A DNA stretch of 64,000 bases from Bagarius yarrelli (GCA_005784505.1 VCAZ01000070.1:1-64000); one strand, 5' to 3'; shown: positions 22,411 to 36,225, numbered from the stretch's first letter. Translations and numbers: made by a program. Notes: generated from the sequence alone by a model not told the origin.

Positions 22411-23119
22411 AAAGACTTTCTAGATGAACTGTGTGATTTCAAATTTGTAGCAAAATTTCAGGTGTTCACTAATCTTCAACAATATCATGTTAATATTATA
22501 TAATATAATTTGAAACACCTTGAATTCTATCTAAAGCCAATCGGTCCTTTATGCTCACTATGCAAGCTGTGTAGGGCCCCGTAGATTAGGCGAGGTCCCA
22601 CCTTCCCCCACTCTTAACAGAATAAAGCAGAACTAACCGTTAGGTCACAAAAAGAGGGAAAAAACCACCACGACAGTGAATAGCAGCAACCGCAAGCAGC
22701 TAAACGAGTGTTCTTTCCTCTCTAAGTTTGATGTCAGCGAATACAGTAAAGTTAAGTTTATGCAGATTCACAGCGCATTTCCTAACCTGTCTGTCTCGAT
22801 TACTTGCCCATTACTTCAAGGACATTGTGTTCTTTGACTTTGTTTGACAAAAGTGAGTGTGAAATACATTTATTAAGCTTAATAAATGCGAAACGTTTAT
22901 AAACTGCACTTTGGAAAAGCTAATCGCACCACGCATGAATGTTTATATGCACGTGCACCAAATGAAATATTTTCTTTGACTGACAGACGGAGTAAACTAT
23001 CCATTTGCAGGTGGTTATCATGGCTCACAGGTCAGGTAGGAGGTTCCCTTAGCAAATTTACCGGAATTGACGATGGAATAATTTATAGCAATAATTTATA
23101 GCAAAATCGGTTCCTTAAA

Positions 23120-23312
23120 TTATTTACATTTACAGCATTTGGCAGGCGCCCTTATCCAGTGCAAATTACAATGATCTCTTATATACAACTGAGCAATTAG
23201 GGATTAAGGGCCTTGCTCAGGGGCCCAGTAGTGGCAACTTGGTGGTACTAGGAAGCTAATCCTGATCTTCCAATTAGTGGTCCAACACCTTAACCACTGA
23301 AATACCACTTCC
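23120..23312 (-). repeat. tRNA-derived SINE
   Basis: Reverse copy from tttacagcatttggcaggcg through ggattaagggccttgctcag to caacaccttaaccactgaaa. The tRNA-like head is present. Confidence 0.9.
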
Positions 23313-23570
23313 TTATTTAACTTGGACAAATTTATGGTGTAAAAAAAACATTCATTACCAGTCAAGGCCTTTTTGAGGAGCACTTTTTGAGGACACACGC
23401 AGTAGTCAATGTTTTAGTTCTGAAAAAAAAGCAAAAACCAAAGCGGAAACAAGCACAGAAACAACACCTAAATTGAAAGACAGAACCACGAGTATAAGGA
23501 ACCCCGAAGCAAGCAGATTTGCGTTATCTTTCTGGACAGACAAATTAGACACACAGACAAACACACACAA

Positions 23571-23601
<31 letters not shown>

Positions 23602-24199
23602 CTGCATGACAGCCTTGTCCTCTAAGGAACAAACAGAGAAAAGGCTTTTATTCCAGTCAGTTTCATTCTCTCAGCTTGCAGCCTTGACAATAATTACATA
23701 ATCAGTAATAAAAGTTTGAAGTTTGTTGTTATAGTGAAAGAAAGAAAGGTGACAATTTGAACGTCCCTTCGGCCCCCCGAACGCACACTGAGTCTAATCA
23801 AATTTGACAGTGATTCCTCAGCATGCTCCTAATGCTGTTCAACACAAAAATAATTCCCCAACAATTGGATTTAGTCGACCCTGCGCACTTGGCCTCGCTC
23901 TCATGAGACACTTTATAACAGCATTTTCCACTTTCCTCACTTTTACACACAAACAGCATTCTTACTTCTGACAGGACCTGTCGTGTGACCGGGTATATAA
24001 AACGGATATACAGGAGCAGAAAGAGGCAAAAGACAGACATGGTTCTAGTATATGTTTAAGGAACTGGATTATAATCATTACTCAGATAAATGTAATTAAT
24101 CAAGCATATGGCTGCACACCTGCTGCCCTGTGTCTGTGATGACTGCTTCACACACGCCTCTCTCACTGATTGAGCAGGTGGAATCAAGTAGGAGGAAGG
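23313..24199. other. Intergenic, CA microsatellite only
   Basis: CA repeats with interruptions run at about 23551-23600. The nearby open frames are simple-repeat or unrecognised. Nothing else was identified. Confidence 0.4.
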
Positions 24200-24264
24200 G
24201 TAGCACAGTGGTTATGGTGCTGGACTGCTTATACGATTGTTGGCCATATCCCATCTGTGCCACA
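24200..24264 (+). repeat. SINE head fragment
   Basis: Contains gtagcacagtggttatggtg and ctggactgctt, matching the tRNA-like head of the SINE family, then breaks into a different repeat. Confidence 0.55.
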
Positions 24265-24318
24265 TTGAAGGGAAAAAAATCAGAATTGGGTCACTTGATA
24301 TGTGCAGTGTAAATGCGG
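24265..24318 (-). mobile_element. MITE-family fragment
   Basis: Reverse of the motif seen at 61572: aaaaatcagaattgggtcac, ttgatatgtgcagtgtaaat. See also 29720, 53035 and 61570. Confidence 0.55.
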
Positions 24319-24570
24319 CCGCTGTGACACTTATATTCTATACCTCTTCTAATATTGGCATTATTTCTTAAAGGCATATTTATCAGAAGCTGCTTAACAA
24401 ACCTTTCTTAAATAACTGCGTAAAAGTTATTTTAAAATGTCAAATTTATGATTTGTTAATGTTTAATACTGTAGTTTAATACTAAAAATGTTTATTTACG
24501 TTTGCAGTGCAAACTACAAAGTTTTTGTCGATTTCACAGAATCATTTTGAATAATATTTGATGCATAGCT

Positions 24571-24789
24571 TTATTTAAAAAGGTCTTTGTTTTCCTCCTC
24601 TCCTATTTTTCCAGGTGACATGAATCCACCTAAAAGATCCACAAATTCCAAGCAATAAACACAGAAATCATCAACGAATACATTTGCATATTTGCCAAAC
24701 AAGATGTTCTCCCTCACTGAAACATCACTTTTAAGCGATGGCACTAATTGACGAGTTGCTGCATCGCAGTATTTCCTGTCAGTGGGCAT
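24571..24789 (-). pseudogene. Possible ABCC-transporter NBD fragment
   Basis: The minus open frame of 72 residues includes SVRENILFGK (residues 24-33) and, 27 residues later, KIGEE, with an L-rich, cysteine-containing stretch ending VDLLGG between. In ABCC-family ABC transporters the first nucleotide-binding domain has SVRENILFGK, then about 28 residues ending in DLELLP-type sequence, then EIGE. The order and spacing fit, but the linker is weak. No Walker A, signature motif or flanking exon was found. It may be an isolated exon, a transposed fragment or chance. No function is claimed. Confidence 0.25.
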
Positions 24790-25157
24790 AACGAATCTGG
24801 GATAAAAATGTGGTGTAATGACACATGAGTAATATCAATTAAACAGTTCATGAGTTCATTGCACACTTATTCCGAAGTCTGATCAAACATATTCACATTT
24901 ATAAGGGTTTTATGATAATTCCGAAAATCAGCCTCGATGTGCCGATGTTTAATATGATGCTAATTGTTTCTCTGCATTACCACTACGATAAATGTAGCAG
25001 TTTTTCTCATTCTTACTGTTTATACAGCACTCAGTTTTGGATCACTAATTAGATTGGACAAGTGTTACTGTGAGAGTGCTGATGTAATATAACACTAATA
25101 AGAATTTCCAGTTTATTAGTTTTGGGGATAGTGTTCTTCAACATAGAAAAAAAATTA

Positions 25158-25213
25158 TATATATATTATATATATCTATATTATATTATATATGTAGTAT
25201 ATATATAAAATAT

Positions 25214-25254
<41 letters not shown>

Positions 25255-25275
25255 TATATATATATATATATATAA
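25158..25275. repeat. (TA)n-rich tract with palindromes
   Basis: More than 100 bp of TA repeats interrupted by taaaatatta and ttagtatata. Prone to hairpins and slippage. Confidence 0.9.
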
Positions 25276-26424
25276 AATATATAAATGTGTGTAATATTGT
25301 GTCCAAAAATGTCAATATTTGATTTATTACTTGCTTATAAAACTGCACCACTTTTCCTCTGAATATTTGAATCTTAAACCACTAAAATAATAAGCTTTGT
25401 TTTGTAGTGAATTTAACTTCAGTCAATAAGCATGTTTAAACACTCCTTTATGATTGGTATTTTAGGTCATGAGCATAAGAACATGGGACTAATGAGTCAG
25501 TTTGCTTAAAGATGTAAAGTGACATTTTGGAAAATGCTAGCTGTAGCCTGATAGCACTTGAAGTGTTCTGCCCTCCTTGCGGCTTGGACCTCCTGAAAAG
25601 AAGAGCACACACAGGTGAGACGACCAGAGACAGCACTACAATACATAAAAATTTATTAGTGACAGTCCATTAGTACAGTACCCAATTACACACTGGTGCT
25701 GTATTTATAAAGTTACACCAACTATTATTTTATTCTATTTCTATTTTACATTTGGGTTTTGTTAAATAAGTATCTGATAAAACGTACATGTTTCAGAACC
25801 ATCTAACTGATCCCAATTTTTATACAGGCACAATTAAATTCCAAACTGTGCGTATGGATAATTCGAAATGGGATCATTTATGGGCTGCTCACGTCTTCTG
25901 TCTGTGCAAACGGGGTGTGCGGAGGTGTGCAAATAAATATGTTGACAGGCAGGTAGGAAAGGTCGGACCGAATATTTTGATTGGACAGTTTTTTTGGTCC
26001 TACACCTTCCTGAAAATATCGAAATACATATAAACACATTTAGAGCTCTTAACTTTGAGTGATATCAAGATGAGAAAAGACTTTTAACCAGCAGAACAAA
26101 AAAAAAATTGTGAACTAAATCACCTATCACTAAGTTATACTTAAATCAGAAGCGTAAAAAATCTGAGAGGGGAATCAATTCAGTAAATAATGCTCAGTCA
26201 CTGAGGATATGGTAATGCAGGAAGTTTTATCAGCCTTATTTTAAAGGCCATTGTTGCCAAAAAAGACTTTTCTGACAGATTAGAGACAAGACACTTTGCA
26301 AATGAAACACTCTTGGCATGACATTTATAAAGACGGGGACTGAAGTTTAACCCTTTAGAGTATGAGGATGTGAGACCCATTTTAAATGTTCAGTGATATT
26401 GATAAAATATCAAACTCAATTCTT
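25276..26424. other. Intergenic, nothing recognised
   Basis: Includes short open frames at 25788-26033 and on the minus strand at 25448-25636, without recognisable domains. Confidence 0.4.
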
Positions 26425-26775
26425 AGGTTGGGAGCACAGTGGCTTAGTGGTTAGCACTGTTGCCTGTCACAGCAAGAAGGTTCAATTCCCAGGCAGGGGC
26501 CTTTCTATGTGGAGTTTGCATGTTCTTCCTGTGCTTGTGTGTGTTTATTCCAGGGTACTCCTGTTTCCTTCCACAGTCCAAAAACATGTATGTTAGATTG
26601 ATTGATGATTCTAAATTGCCCATAGGAGTATGTGTGTGTGTGTGTGTGTGGCCCCGTGATGGACTGGTGACCTGTCTGGGTGTACCCCTCCTACCTTTCG
26701 CCCTTTTCGCAGACGCAGATAAACTCAAGCAATCCCTCTGACCCCAAATTAGGGAATAAGCAGATATAGAAGATA
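26425..26775 (+). repeat. tRNA-headed teleost dispersed repeat (SINE-like)
   Basis: The head gcacagtggcttagtggtta and box B ggttcaattcccaggcaggg are followed by the body tatgtggagtttgcatgttc, an internal GT microsatellite (26627-26651), gatggactggtgacctgtct and a tail ending atagaagataaatgatgaat. A near full-length member of a repeat very common in fish genomes. Its usual database name is not certain to me. Confidence 0.85.
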
Positions 26776-29715
26776 AATGATGAATAAATCAATTCTTAGG
26801 CTGACCTGACATTCATAAGCCGTTGCATATTTTCTATGTTATAACATTTAAGGAAACACACAGAGTGATGAAAATTGTGTGGTTACACAATTGCACCTGA
26901 TTATATACAGTGATAACGAGAGAATATATTTATTATCACACCGTCTACCACTACCCAGTTAAATCAGGTTGCTGTTAGGTTTTTTTCCCTAATATCATCC
27001 CATAGAATATCTTGTTTTTTCCATACCACCACTCTTCTTAAATGGCTAGAAATAAATCTAAAGGAAAATGATTCATTTTTTAAATATTATTTGTACTATT
27101 TCTGTAAAGCAGCCTCATCCATTGTTAAAAATGTTAAACAGAAAAGGCTATTATATTAGGCGGATATTATTTTTAAATAGAAATACAAAAGCGGCATTTT
27201 TTTTTACATGAAATTTACCCTGGGCCTGTAGATACAATGAAATATATGTATGTACACCGTTGCTTCATTCAATTTGACTTACACTGTAAGAAAAAGCTAC
27301 AACTGAGTATTTGCTCATAAGAATTTATTAAATTATGGAAAGGTGAGAAGGTGAGAAGGTGAGAGAAGCATATTTGGAGCTTCAAAAGTGGCTAAAGCGA
27401 CTCAATTCTGCAGCTTTTACTTTTAGTTATTAGGTGGCAAAGCTGGTTTCTGTCAAAAGTAGTTAAAGAGCTTTTTAAACAGTCGCTCTTGTCAGTCATT
27501 GTGATCCAGAGCTATCGGGCCCTTTGGTCACTTCCCATGTGCAGGTGATTTCCTTTTTGACACACCTCATCTCACCAAGAAAAAAATCCCATAATATTCC
27601 ATTAAATCGATAAGTGAGCTAGAATCTATTTTGTTAATCATACTTTTCGTCTTTACATGTTTTAGAAGTTTACCCATGTTACACAAGTTGTGACAAAGAT
27701 ATTGCAGCTGAAGCAATCAGAAGAGCCAGCTCTGTTCTCTATTAACTATCAGGCTAGACACTGGAACCCTGGTTACACTGGCTGTGACACACTTTAGTCT
27801 CAATAAAATAGAACAGAATTAGGTGGTGAAATTTATTAGCCAGAAGATGTTATAGTTTTTTCCATTTTAATGCAAATGCATCACTAGAACACACACGGGA
27901 ATAAAAGAAAATGAGGGACAGATAAACATATTTAGTAAAACAAGTCAAGATGACAAAAAGCAATAGAGTCAGAACTAAAAGTAAAACCAAACATTAACAT
28001 AGAAAGCACTTTTTGTATTGTTAGTACAATATAACTGAATATAAAAGTTTTGGGGGGTTTACACTGTGTGATTTTAATAGACTTTTACAGTTATTGCTTG
28101 TCCGACTGTACAAACATGAGCCCCATGTCACACTGTACGACAGTCAAGAATAGATGCACACAAAAATGTTTCTGAACAATCCATGACACATTCAGTAACT
28201 CGCTAAATGATAATTCAGCAAACAAAAACAATCTAGCGGTAATTCTACACATGACTTACCTCAATAGTTTCTCTTCTTGCTGTACTGTCCAAATGACTCG
28301 TTTCGAGACTTCTTTTTCCAAAGTGGTTTGAAGTTTATTGCGTCACGGGGTTCTGCGCTCTTATTGGTTCTTGGTTTGACGATTGTCAAAGGAGAAGTCA
28401 TACATTTTTTTAGAAAAGGAAACTGTTCGCAATTGCCATTAATCGCCTGATCAAAGACAAGAGATTTTGGGATATAGGAATTTGTCTCAATTGACAACAT
28501 CTTGTAGTAATAATGTAATAATGAAATAATATAGTAATTGATATTTGTTTATATTATTTAAATACACTGTCAGAGTTATACAGCTCATTATATATAGCTG
28601 GGAAAAAGGTGCTTATGGCAATTAAAGAGTAAGGAATAAGAGAAAAGTCCAGTGTGGTAAATATTTTATTTTTTTTTTTTTACTTGCGAATTTTATGTAC
28701 TTAGACTAGAAACAGGTCTGTCCTGCATTAGTCTTACTAGGCCCTTAATAAGGACTCAATATATCACTATTAGGGGTTTAAAAGTGTTTAAGATTATAGA
28801 TTTGCCTCATTTTTATTGTCTTATCTTAGAAAGTAAGAAAATTGAACTGTAATAAAAGAATGCAATATTCTTTATTTCTCGTTTCTCTTTCTCTTTCACA
28901 CACTTGAACACACATTACACAAATTTGATTTTTCTCACAGCTTGCCAGCAGACAACAATATAAAGTTCCTCCTTTCCCCTTGTAGCCCCTCAAATGTCAG
29001 CAATCTTAGCTCAGTGTGATAGTTGCAATGCTCCGCTATCTGACTGTGAAGGCTGACAGACTACAGACCTCAGAACTGAGCCTAATTTCCTTGATTACAA
29101 TAATCATCTGACAATTTGAATATGAATACAATAAAGTACATCTTCTGCAACTGGAAGTCGATTTTTTGACTCAATATGTATCAATTATGGCGGCCAGATA
29201 GAATAACTGTAAGCCACAATAATTATTGGGTTCCCTATAAACATTGATTTTAAATGTCAGAGATTTGTCAATCTGAATTATAATAGATCACATCTCTTTT
29301 TGGCTTAACACGTTTATGACCAGAGAGGATGGAATCCAAAGCTTGTCTTATAGAGTCTAATCTGATTTACTGCATTCTTAAGATATAAGCAGGATTTAGG
29401 CTGCTAAAAATATTGTGTGGAGATGGCTCGGGGAAGGACTCGAACAACCAATCCTAAGAAGCATGCATGCAATCCAATCAAAAAGCATTATGGGCAAGTG
29501 ATGTCACCGACCAGGAAGTAATGTTATATAAACATGCATTGTGCCATGTTAAGCGTGCAATTTGTGCGGGCAGGGATGCCGGAGGTATGGCAGGTCTCAA
29601 CTATCTCTCTATTGTTTTACAGAAATATTTTACTTTCATTGGTCTTTCATTAATCTTAATCCACTATTTTATTTTTACTTACTTTTACTCAAACTTGAAC
29701 CAAATAAGCCGTTTT
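26776..29715. other. Intergenic, few identifiable pieces
   Basis: It includes a small tandem repeat of gtgagaag near 27342-27364 and a stretch at 28059-28480 with cactgtgtgattttaataga and ttgacgattgtcaaaggaga; the latter weakly resembles 4930-5010. No exon was recognised. Confidence 0.4.
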
Positions 29716-29719
29716 TTTT

Positions 29720-30168
29720 ACACTGCAGATCTTGATACCCAATTCTGATTTCGGGACTACATGCAATTTTTTTTTATTTTTAAAACTGATCTGCAGCCAA
29801 TGTTTGCATTTACACTATACAAGGCAAAGCAACCTAATATAGATGTACTGTGTGATAATCCATGGACGCAATAAACAAAGACGGAATGATTATTCAGTTT
29901 TCATTTAGTGCATTTTTTTTTTTTTATTTAAAACAGGGTTTAAGTGAATAAAAAGAAAAATATATATAAAAATGTATTGCTGATGAGCTCCACCCGAGAT
30001 GATGTCATGCACTTCTGTCACTTTTTAAAGGAGGTTCGACTCACATTTACAAATGAAAATCCGATTTTTATGCTTACATACAGATGCTAATGCACATATG
30101 TGATTCATATCTGACTTATTTCCACATATTAATGAGGACTGAAACTGAAATATGGGAATCTATGTGCT
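29720..30168. mobile_element. Probable MITE of the aattctgatt family
   Basis: The left part has cactgcagatcttgataccc and aattctgatttcggg, like 61572. The right part has catttacaaatgaaaatccg then cagatgctaatgcacatatg, the reverse complement of the 3' part of the element at 61570-61795. Confidence 0.5.
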
Positions 30169-32095
30169 TTTTTTCCCGCAAAAATAGAAATATCTTAAAA
30201 TTAAATTATTTTTAATCATTAACTATTGTTTCGCTACTGCAAACAATCAACAAGGATGACAAAATGACACATGTGGCTCACTTAGTGCTACAGATATTAT
30301 GGTCATCATTCTACTGAAATAAATTTGAATAAAATAGTTTTATTTTAAACGGTAATGAGTGAAAAACTAACTAAGAGTTGCCGGAAGAAGCAGTGAAAAT
30401 TATACATAAACATTAACCTGCGTCTTTTGCAGGCAAAAGCAGGACAAATCTTAAAAATTGCGGGTGGAAACTGGAAAAATAACGTATTTTTAATACTTAA
30501 CTGGGAAACATGACTGCATTAGTTAAAAAATAATGTAGCTATAAAAAAATCATTTACAGCATTATCTTTCTCATTCTGTCTAAGAGTTTCTCATTTTTAT
30601 TCTTGATACATTTATTTATTTTGTATTCAAGAGGTTTTATTTATTGATATTTTATTATATTGTTTGGTAGTCTGGAAAAAAAACACTTTATCTGCTGATA
30701 TTTTGACATTTTGTACAATATGCCATTTTTATAATAATATGCCAGTTTTTAGACTAAAAATAATTTTTGTTTTGTCCGGTTAAACTAAGACGAGAAAAAA
30801 TGTCATCGAAATTCTTTAAACATCAAGGGATGTAAATTTTGATTTCACTTTAGAATAAAAAAACCAGACAAATGCTTTAACCCTGATGAAATATTTAAAT
30901 GTCCTCTTTATTCAGCGGTCATTCTAAATGTAATAACAATATCTCTTATGTTCATCTTTCTTATGCCCTAATCTTAAATTATTATTATTATTATTATTAT
31001 TGTGCTAAATAACATTTACAGACTAAAATTGTTATACTAACATTGCAGTTTCTTAACATAATCTTGTCTACAATTGGATCCTGTGCTAACAACCTTTATT
31101 AAAATATATGTTTCATTTATGCGGAGTTTAACCTCAATCGCTTTTCTTCAAAGAATTCAGTGAAGCTTTCTTACTGGCATAAAATTAAAATGTGCATAAA
31201 ACAAAAACTCTTGAACCTTACTGCCTAATATAAATTTATAATCCTATTATTCGTATTCTAATGCGGTTTGGGCTAAATTATTGATATCAAGCCAAATGTG
31301 GGTTGGTCTATTGATTGCTTTATTGACTGTGGGAGAGATAGGGTTAAATGTACAAAGCTTACTAAAAATTAGAGTATTTGTTTTTTAGTGATCCAGAAAA
31401 CTTTGTGAATGTGCCTAAAAGACTTTAGGTAATATATTTACACAGCCATACTTATGGATTTTACTGAAATTAGACAAGGATATTAAGGTGGATAAGGGAA
31501 AAGTGATGTCCCAGGGCAACAGTAAGTAAGTAATCAATTATTCAATTAGTTATGTTTTGCATTAACTATTTGCATTTCAGCTGTTTTTTGTAAAAATCTT
31601 GGATTAATAGATTTTTATAGCTATCTGCTATTTTTACATTAAACATTTTATTATTGGGCGAAAGAATCTTTGTAATGAAAGATCCTTTTACAACTAAAAA
31701 TGACTGCCACAACAAAAACTTACTAAATAGCCAGAGGATACAAATACAAAGTGTGGTATTTCAAATACTTTATCCTTTTGACATTTAAAGTAAATTTACT
31801 AACTAATTTTACAAACCAAAATTGGGTGTTGAATATTTAGCAACAATTTTTCTAAACCTAAAAAAACCCTACGTTTTGTTATTAAAACTGTCATGAGATT
31901 ACAGTTTATTAGGTTTGATCATAGACTGGAGCAGAAGGTCTGGGAAGCTTGGCTTGGTTTTGAATGGCTAAGGCCCATCTAGGATGACATATGACAGGTA
32001 ACTCAACCAATGATGTTTTGTGTCACTTCATGTATAGGGGAGTAACTGAGTGCATCAATCGAAAGTCTTGAACGTCTTTACTGTGAATCTTGCAT
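30169..32095. other. AT-rich intergenic, nothing recognised
   Basis: Contains an ATT run near 30980-31001. No coding blocks or known repeat ends were recognised. Confidence 0.4.
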
Positions 32096-32099
32096 ACCC

Positions 32100-32335
32100 T
32101 TGTTTTTCACCCAAATGAGGATGGGTTCTCTGTTAAGTCTGGTTCCTCTCAAGGTTTCTTCCTATTTCTATCTCAGGGAGTTTTTCCTTGCCACCGTCAC
32201 CCCCAACTTGCTCATCGGGGACTAACTAATTTCTGTCTCATTTTTATCTTAATTTCTTTGATTGTGTAAAGCTGCTTTTTGACAATCACCATAGTAAAAA
32301 GCGCTATACAAATAAAATTGAATTGAATTGAATAC
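32100..32335 (+). mobile_element. LINE 3' UTR with (AATTG)n tail
   Basis: Characteristic blocks are ggttcctctcaaggtttctt, gggagtttttccttgccacc, attgtgtaaagctgcttttt, agcgctatacaaataaaatt and a terminal gaattgaattgaa. This is a highly recurrent LINE 3' end in fishes (L2/Rex-like, clade from memory). No reverse transcriptase is attached. Confidence 0.85.
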
Positions 32336-32861
32336 TTTTAATAATTCAGCATTTAATCCATCTTGATTAATGCTATTTACCACCGCTGTAAACACAACAG
32401 TTTACTAATTTGATCAGACATTTTTGGCTTCTTTCCCAAACAAAGCCACACACGTCACCAAGAAACACACACGTCACCAAGAAATTCTGTACACTTCAAT
32501 CAACCCAGTAAAGGTTATCGAAATTCCTAAAGTTTCCAACTAAGTGTCCTATATGCATTAGAAGTTCAGCTTGCGATCCTTGTTTGTGACATCTGACTCT
32601 GAGACTAGATTACAGTTAAAATTATTGCATTATGTTGGGTGGAATAACTGAAAGCATGGATTGTTTTTTTTCCCTTATGGCAACAAAATAGGATAATCGC
32701 AGCCTATACCTGTTTACACCTCCCCTTTCTTGGGAACCAAGTGTCTGAATAACATCGTAAGGCTTTTCAAGGTATATAATATGGCACCTGTTGCATTTTC
32801 AGTAATGATCTTAAAGATGCAGCAAGAAGAGTTTATTTCTCACTTACATATACATTTCTGT
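32336..32861. other. Intergenic, nothing recognised
   Basis: A short tandem duplication cacacgtcaccaagaaa occurs twice near 32448-32484. Otherwise no feature. Confidence 0.4.
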
Positions 32862-33048
32862 GCCAAATGCCAAATTTCATTTGGCAGACACCCTTATTCA
32901 AAGCCACTTACATTTATTTATTTATTTATTTATACAGTTGAGCAGTTGGGGGTTAAGGGCCTTGCTCAGGGGCCCAGCAGTGGCAATTTGGTCGAACTCC
33001 AATCTTACAATTAGCAGTCCAACACCTTAACCGCTGCGCTACCACTCT
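32862..33048 (-). repeat. tRNA-derived SINE
   Basis: Reverse copy: aaatttcatttggcagacac, tttatttatttatttatttata insertion, gttaagggccttgctcaggg, agcagtccaacaccttaacc, gctgcgctaccac. Near full length. Confidence 0.9.
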
Positions 33049-34454
33049 TTCTCTCCAATGCTAAGGGTTGCTTTATTTCCCCTCTTTCTCTTCTCTCATG
33101 CCTCATTTTCTGAGCAGATAATGCACAGTCTATCAGGACAGAGTGGGAGATCAGCAGCTGCCTGCCACAGTGGGACCTAACAGCTATAGGAGTGTAACAA
33201 CAGATTTGTGTGTCCCAAGTCTTTACCTCTCATCCAACTACAAACCCACTTCTAGGCATCTTTGCTAACAGCCACCTAGAGATATAAACATATAGATGTT
33301 GCCAGCATAATAAACATTTGTATATTTTTATGTTATCCACTGCTACTGTGAAGTGTGTGTATAAGTATTAACAAGAAATCCTAAATTGCAATTTCGTGTG
33401 ATAACATGGAGCATTAATATACTTATCAATTAACATGTATATAAAAACTTGTGGGTTGTGGGTTAAAGTATTCTTTTTTTCATAACTGACCGTATGTGTT
33501 AAATATAAAACACTTGACAGAAAAGAAAGTATATAGGACCAGTGCAGCTTTCATGCAGCAAGATACAGGAAAAAACATAACTTGCAAAGTTGTGTTATCT
33601 CCTCACATGCACACTCGCATCCTCTCTGACACTGCATCAATAAAATACACACAATCCTTTGTTTACCCTGGAAAAAGTGTGAAATCCAAAGCAAATGAAG
33701 GGGATTCTAAAATTTGATGGTTTCAAATCATCCAGATGTTTTCTAGGAATTTTGATATACACATTGGATAGAAGCATTGAGCATGAATTAAGACCAGTTT
33801 TATATATATATATCTATATATATATAGATATATATATATATATATTATTTCATAGTCTCTATTGTTTAAAAAAGCCCAGCAGAAGCTGCAGTTCCTTCAC
33901 AAAATGGATAGTTTAAATGCTCACACAGTTCTACTTCTCTGTTTGGTTTGGCTCAAATACCAAATTAGATATTGTCTTACTACAGCAGACATTCATGAAA
34001 GGTTTATTCTCCCCCAGGCCCAACCTTCAAGATCTTTACACTTCTGGAGTAAGAGAAAGGGCTGAGAAAATCACTTTGGATTATTCCCATTTACACCCAG
34101 TAGATTTCTCCTGTTGCCATCTTTCCAGCACTACATAGCAAAGGGCAAAAAACATCCAGAAACTATTGACATTATTTGAAATTTCTTTTCCGTTTTTGTT
34201 ACTATTGTTTTATTACATGTACGTCTGCAATTTTTTCATACTGAAAGCTTCTGACACCAAGACAATTTTTTTGTTGGTGTAAACACAATTGGCAATAAAG
34301 TTCTTTCTGGTTCTGACCCCCATCCACCAAACTAAATCAATACTGAGTAAAGGGGCAAATGGAGAAAAATGGCTGCCTTTGTAGTGGTGAAGAGGCAAAA
34401 AACACACTGTTTCAGCTATAGCATCAATACTGTGATCATATATATTCTTTGTTT
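33049..34454. other. Intergenic, TA run
   Basis: A palindromic TA tract lies at 33799-33846 (tatatatatctatatata and tagatatata). Open frames at 33496-34138 are short and unrecognised. Confidence 0.4.
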
Positions 34455-34612
34455 TCACATTTACATTTACAGTTTTTGGCAGACGCTCTTAAGCAATTAA
34501 GGGTTAAAGACCTTGATCAGGGGTCCAAAGGTGGCAGCTTGGTGGAGCAAGGAATCGAACCCACAACTTTCGGGTTGGTAATCTAACACCTTAACCATGA
34601 GCCACCACTTTC
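34455..34612 (-). repeat. tRNA-derived SINE
   Basis: Reverse copy with tttggcagacgctcttaagc, ggttaaagaccttgatcagg, ggaatcgaacccacaacttt (box B) and ctaacaccttaaccatgagc. Confidence 0.88.
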
Positions 34613-36031
34613 CCAATTCGTGTCATTTCTGTAAGTTTTCTGCATGGTTTAGATTACAAATGTATAAATGTGAACCTTTTTTTTGACAGTATATACTTGT
34701 ACATGGAGTCTTCAGTGTGAAGCTGAATCATCACAAACATCTAGCCTCTATGCAGCTTTTTAGAAACACAACAGGGCTGACCCTTAATGCACCCTCTGAT
34801 CAGCTACATCAGAGGCCCCTACCACCGTCACTGGAATACATTACACATCAGTGCACTAGTTACAGGAACACAATACAGGTGTCAGAACCAGCGCACAGGT
34901 TCGGATTTCATCTACACTTCAAAACATTCATTCATCCTCAGCGGGATGTTTTCAGGCTGTGGTTAGGTCATGTTTTGAAATGGAGACTTAATTATAACTC
35001 AAGGTTAAATCGCACCACCAGTACAGACTTTATAAGTAGAGAATTGTGTGTACTAAGACCCGCTTTAAAATTATATAAGGAAAGAACTGATTCTTCCAGA
35101 AACTTCTGTGTTTTAGCCTGTGTATTAGTGACATTTTAAATCTATATTTGTTTCCCTATGAATTTCACATCTTACCATTTTTAATCAAATGACCACCATA
35201 ATTTCAGCTGTCAGTCAAAGATTTTTTTCTTTCTAGCATTACAATTAAGCTAAAGTAAAAGCACTGGCCAAAAGATTACTAATATAAAAAGGAGGTAAGA
35301 AAATGTGCCTTTCTATGCAGCCTCTCTACAGTGTCTAAAACACTCATGTGACTGTCAATCATTTCAAATTTCAGGCATTAATTGACTCATCTGTCAGTTT
35401 TATTACAGGGGATAAAGATGATTTTTTTTCCCCCTTAAGTAACTCATATTAGCATACATCAATAATGTAAAACTTAGCAGATCTGCATTTCTATCTGATT
35501 AACCAATTAAAAACTTAGATTTTTATCGCATTTGTAATTGAGGATTTAGTTGCTGTTAGAAATTATTCTTGTCTTTGTAAGGACTCATGTTCCCAACCAT
35601 CAGAGAAAGCCATCCCCAAAGTACTGACACCACAACACATAGGTTTCTAGCTATATAAGAGCTAGGCTAACCCTAGCAACATACATGTTATATTTGTGAC
35701 TTTCGCTACTGTCTTGTTTACCCTTTTTTTTCCTATGAGATTTATGTTTGTGTTTGGATTGTGTTAATACATCTCTGCAAATGGCTTCAAATCAGTTTGC
35801 GAGCTCAGGCTTATTACAGTCCTGCTGTTAATATTTAAGTAGGTGCATTGCAGTGGTTGTGCAGTAAGCAAGTCCTTAAACCCTCAACCGTTTTACTGTA
35901 AACAGTACAAGAGATCAGTCGAATGTAGATGCTGTAATTAGAGATATTTCTGGATGATTAACTGGTCAAGAATAATTTTTGTAAAAATTAAGGTTTAGAT
36001 TGCATTAAATAGTTAACTTCAGTTGTAAACC
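34613..36031. other. Intergenic with one 140-residue unknown open frame
   Basis: The + open frame at 34717-35139 is not low complexity but contains no domain I recognise and no obvious splice or initiation context. The rest shows nothing. Confidence 0.35.
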
Positions 36032-36225
36032 AGGGTAAGTGGTACCGCAGTGGTTAAAGTGTTGAAAACTGCCAATTAGACGATCGGGGTTTGATTCCCA
36101 GCACCACCGAGTTGTCACTGTTGGACCCCTAAACAAGGCCCTTAACCCTCAATTGCTCAGTTGTATAAAAGAGGTCAGTATAAGACGCTCTGGTTAAGGA
36201 CGTCTGCGAAATGCGGTAAATGCAA
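36032..36225 (+). repeat. tRNA-derived SINE
   Basis: Head ggtaccgcagtggttaaagt, box B ggggtttgattcccagcacc, aaggcccttaaccctcaatt, tail gctctggttaaggacgtctg. Near full length. Confidence 0.9.

Noticed and set aside
34717..35139. 140-residue open frame without low complexity
   Set aside because: No recognised domain, no promoter or splice logic. Length is compatible with chance, so not called as a gene.
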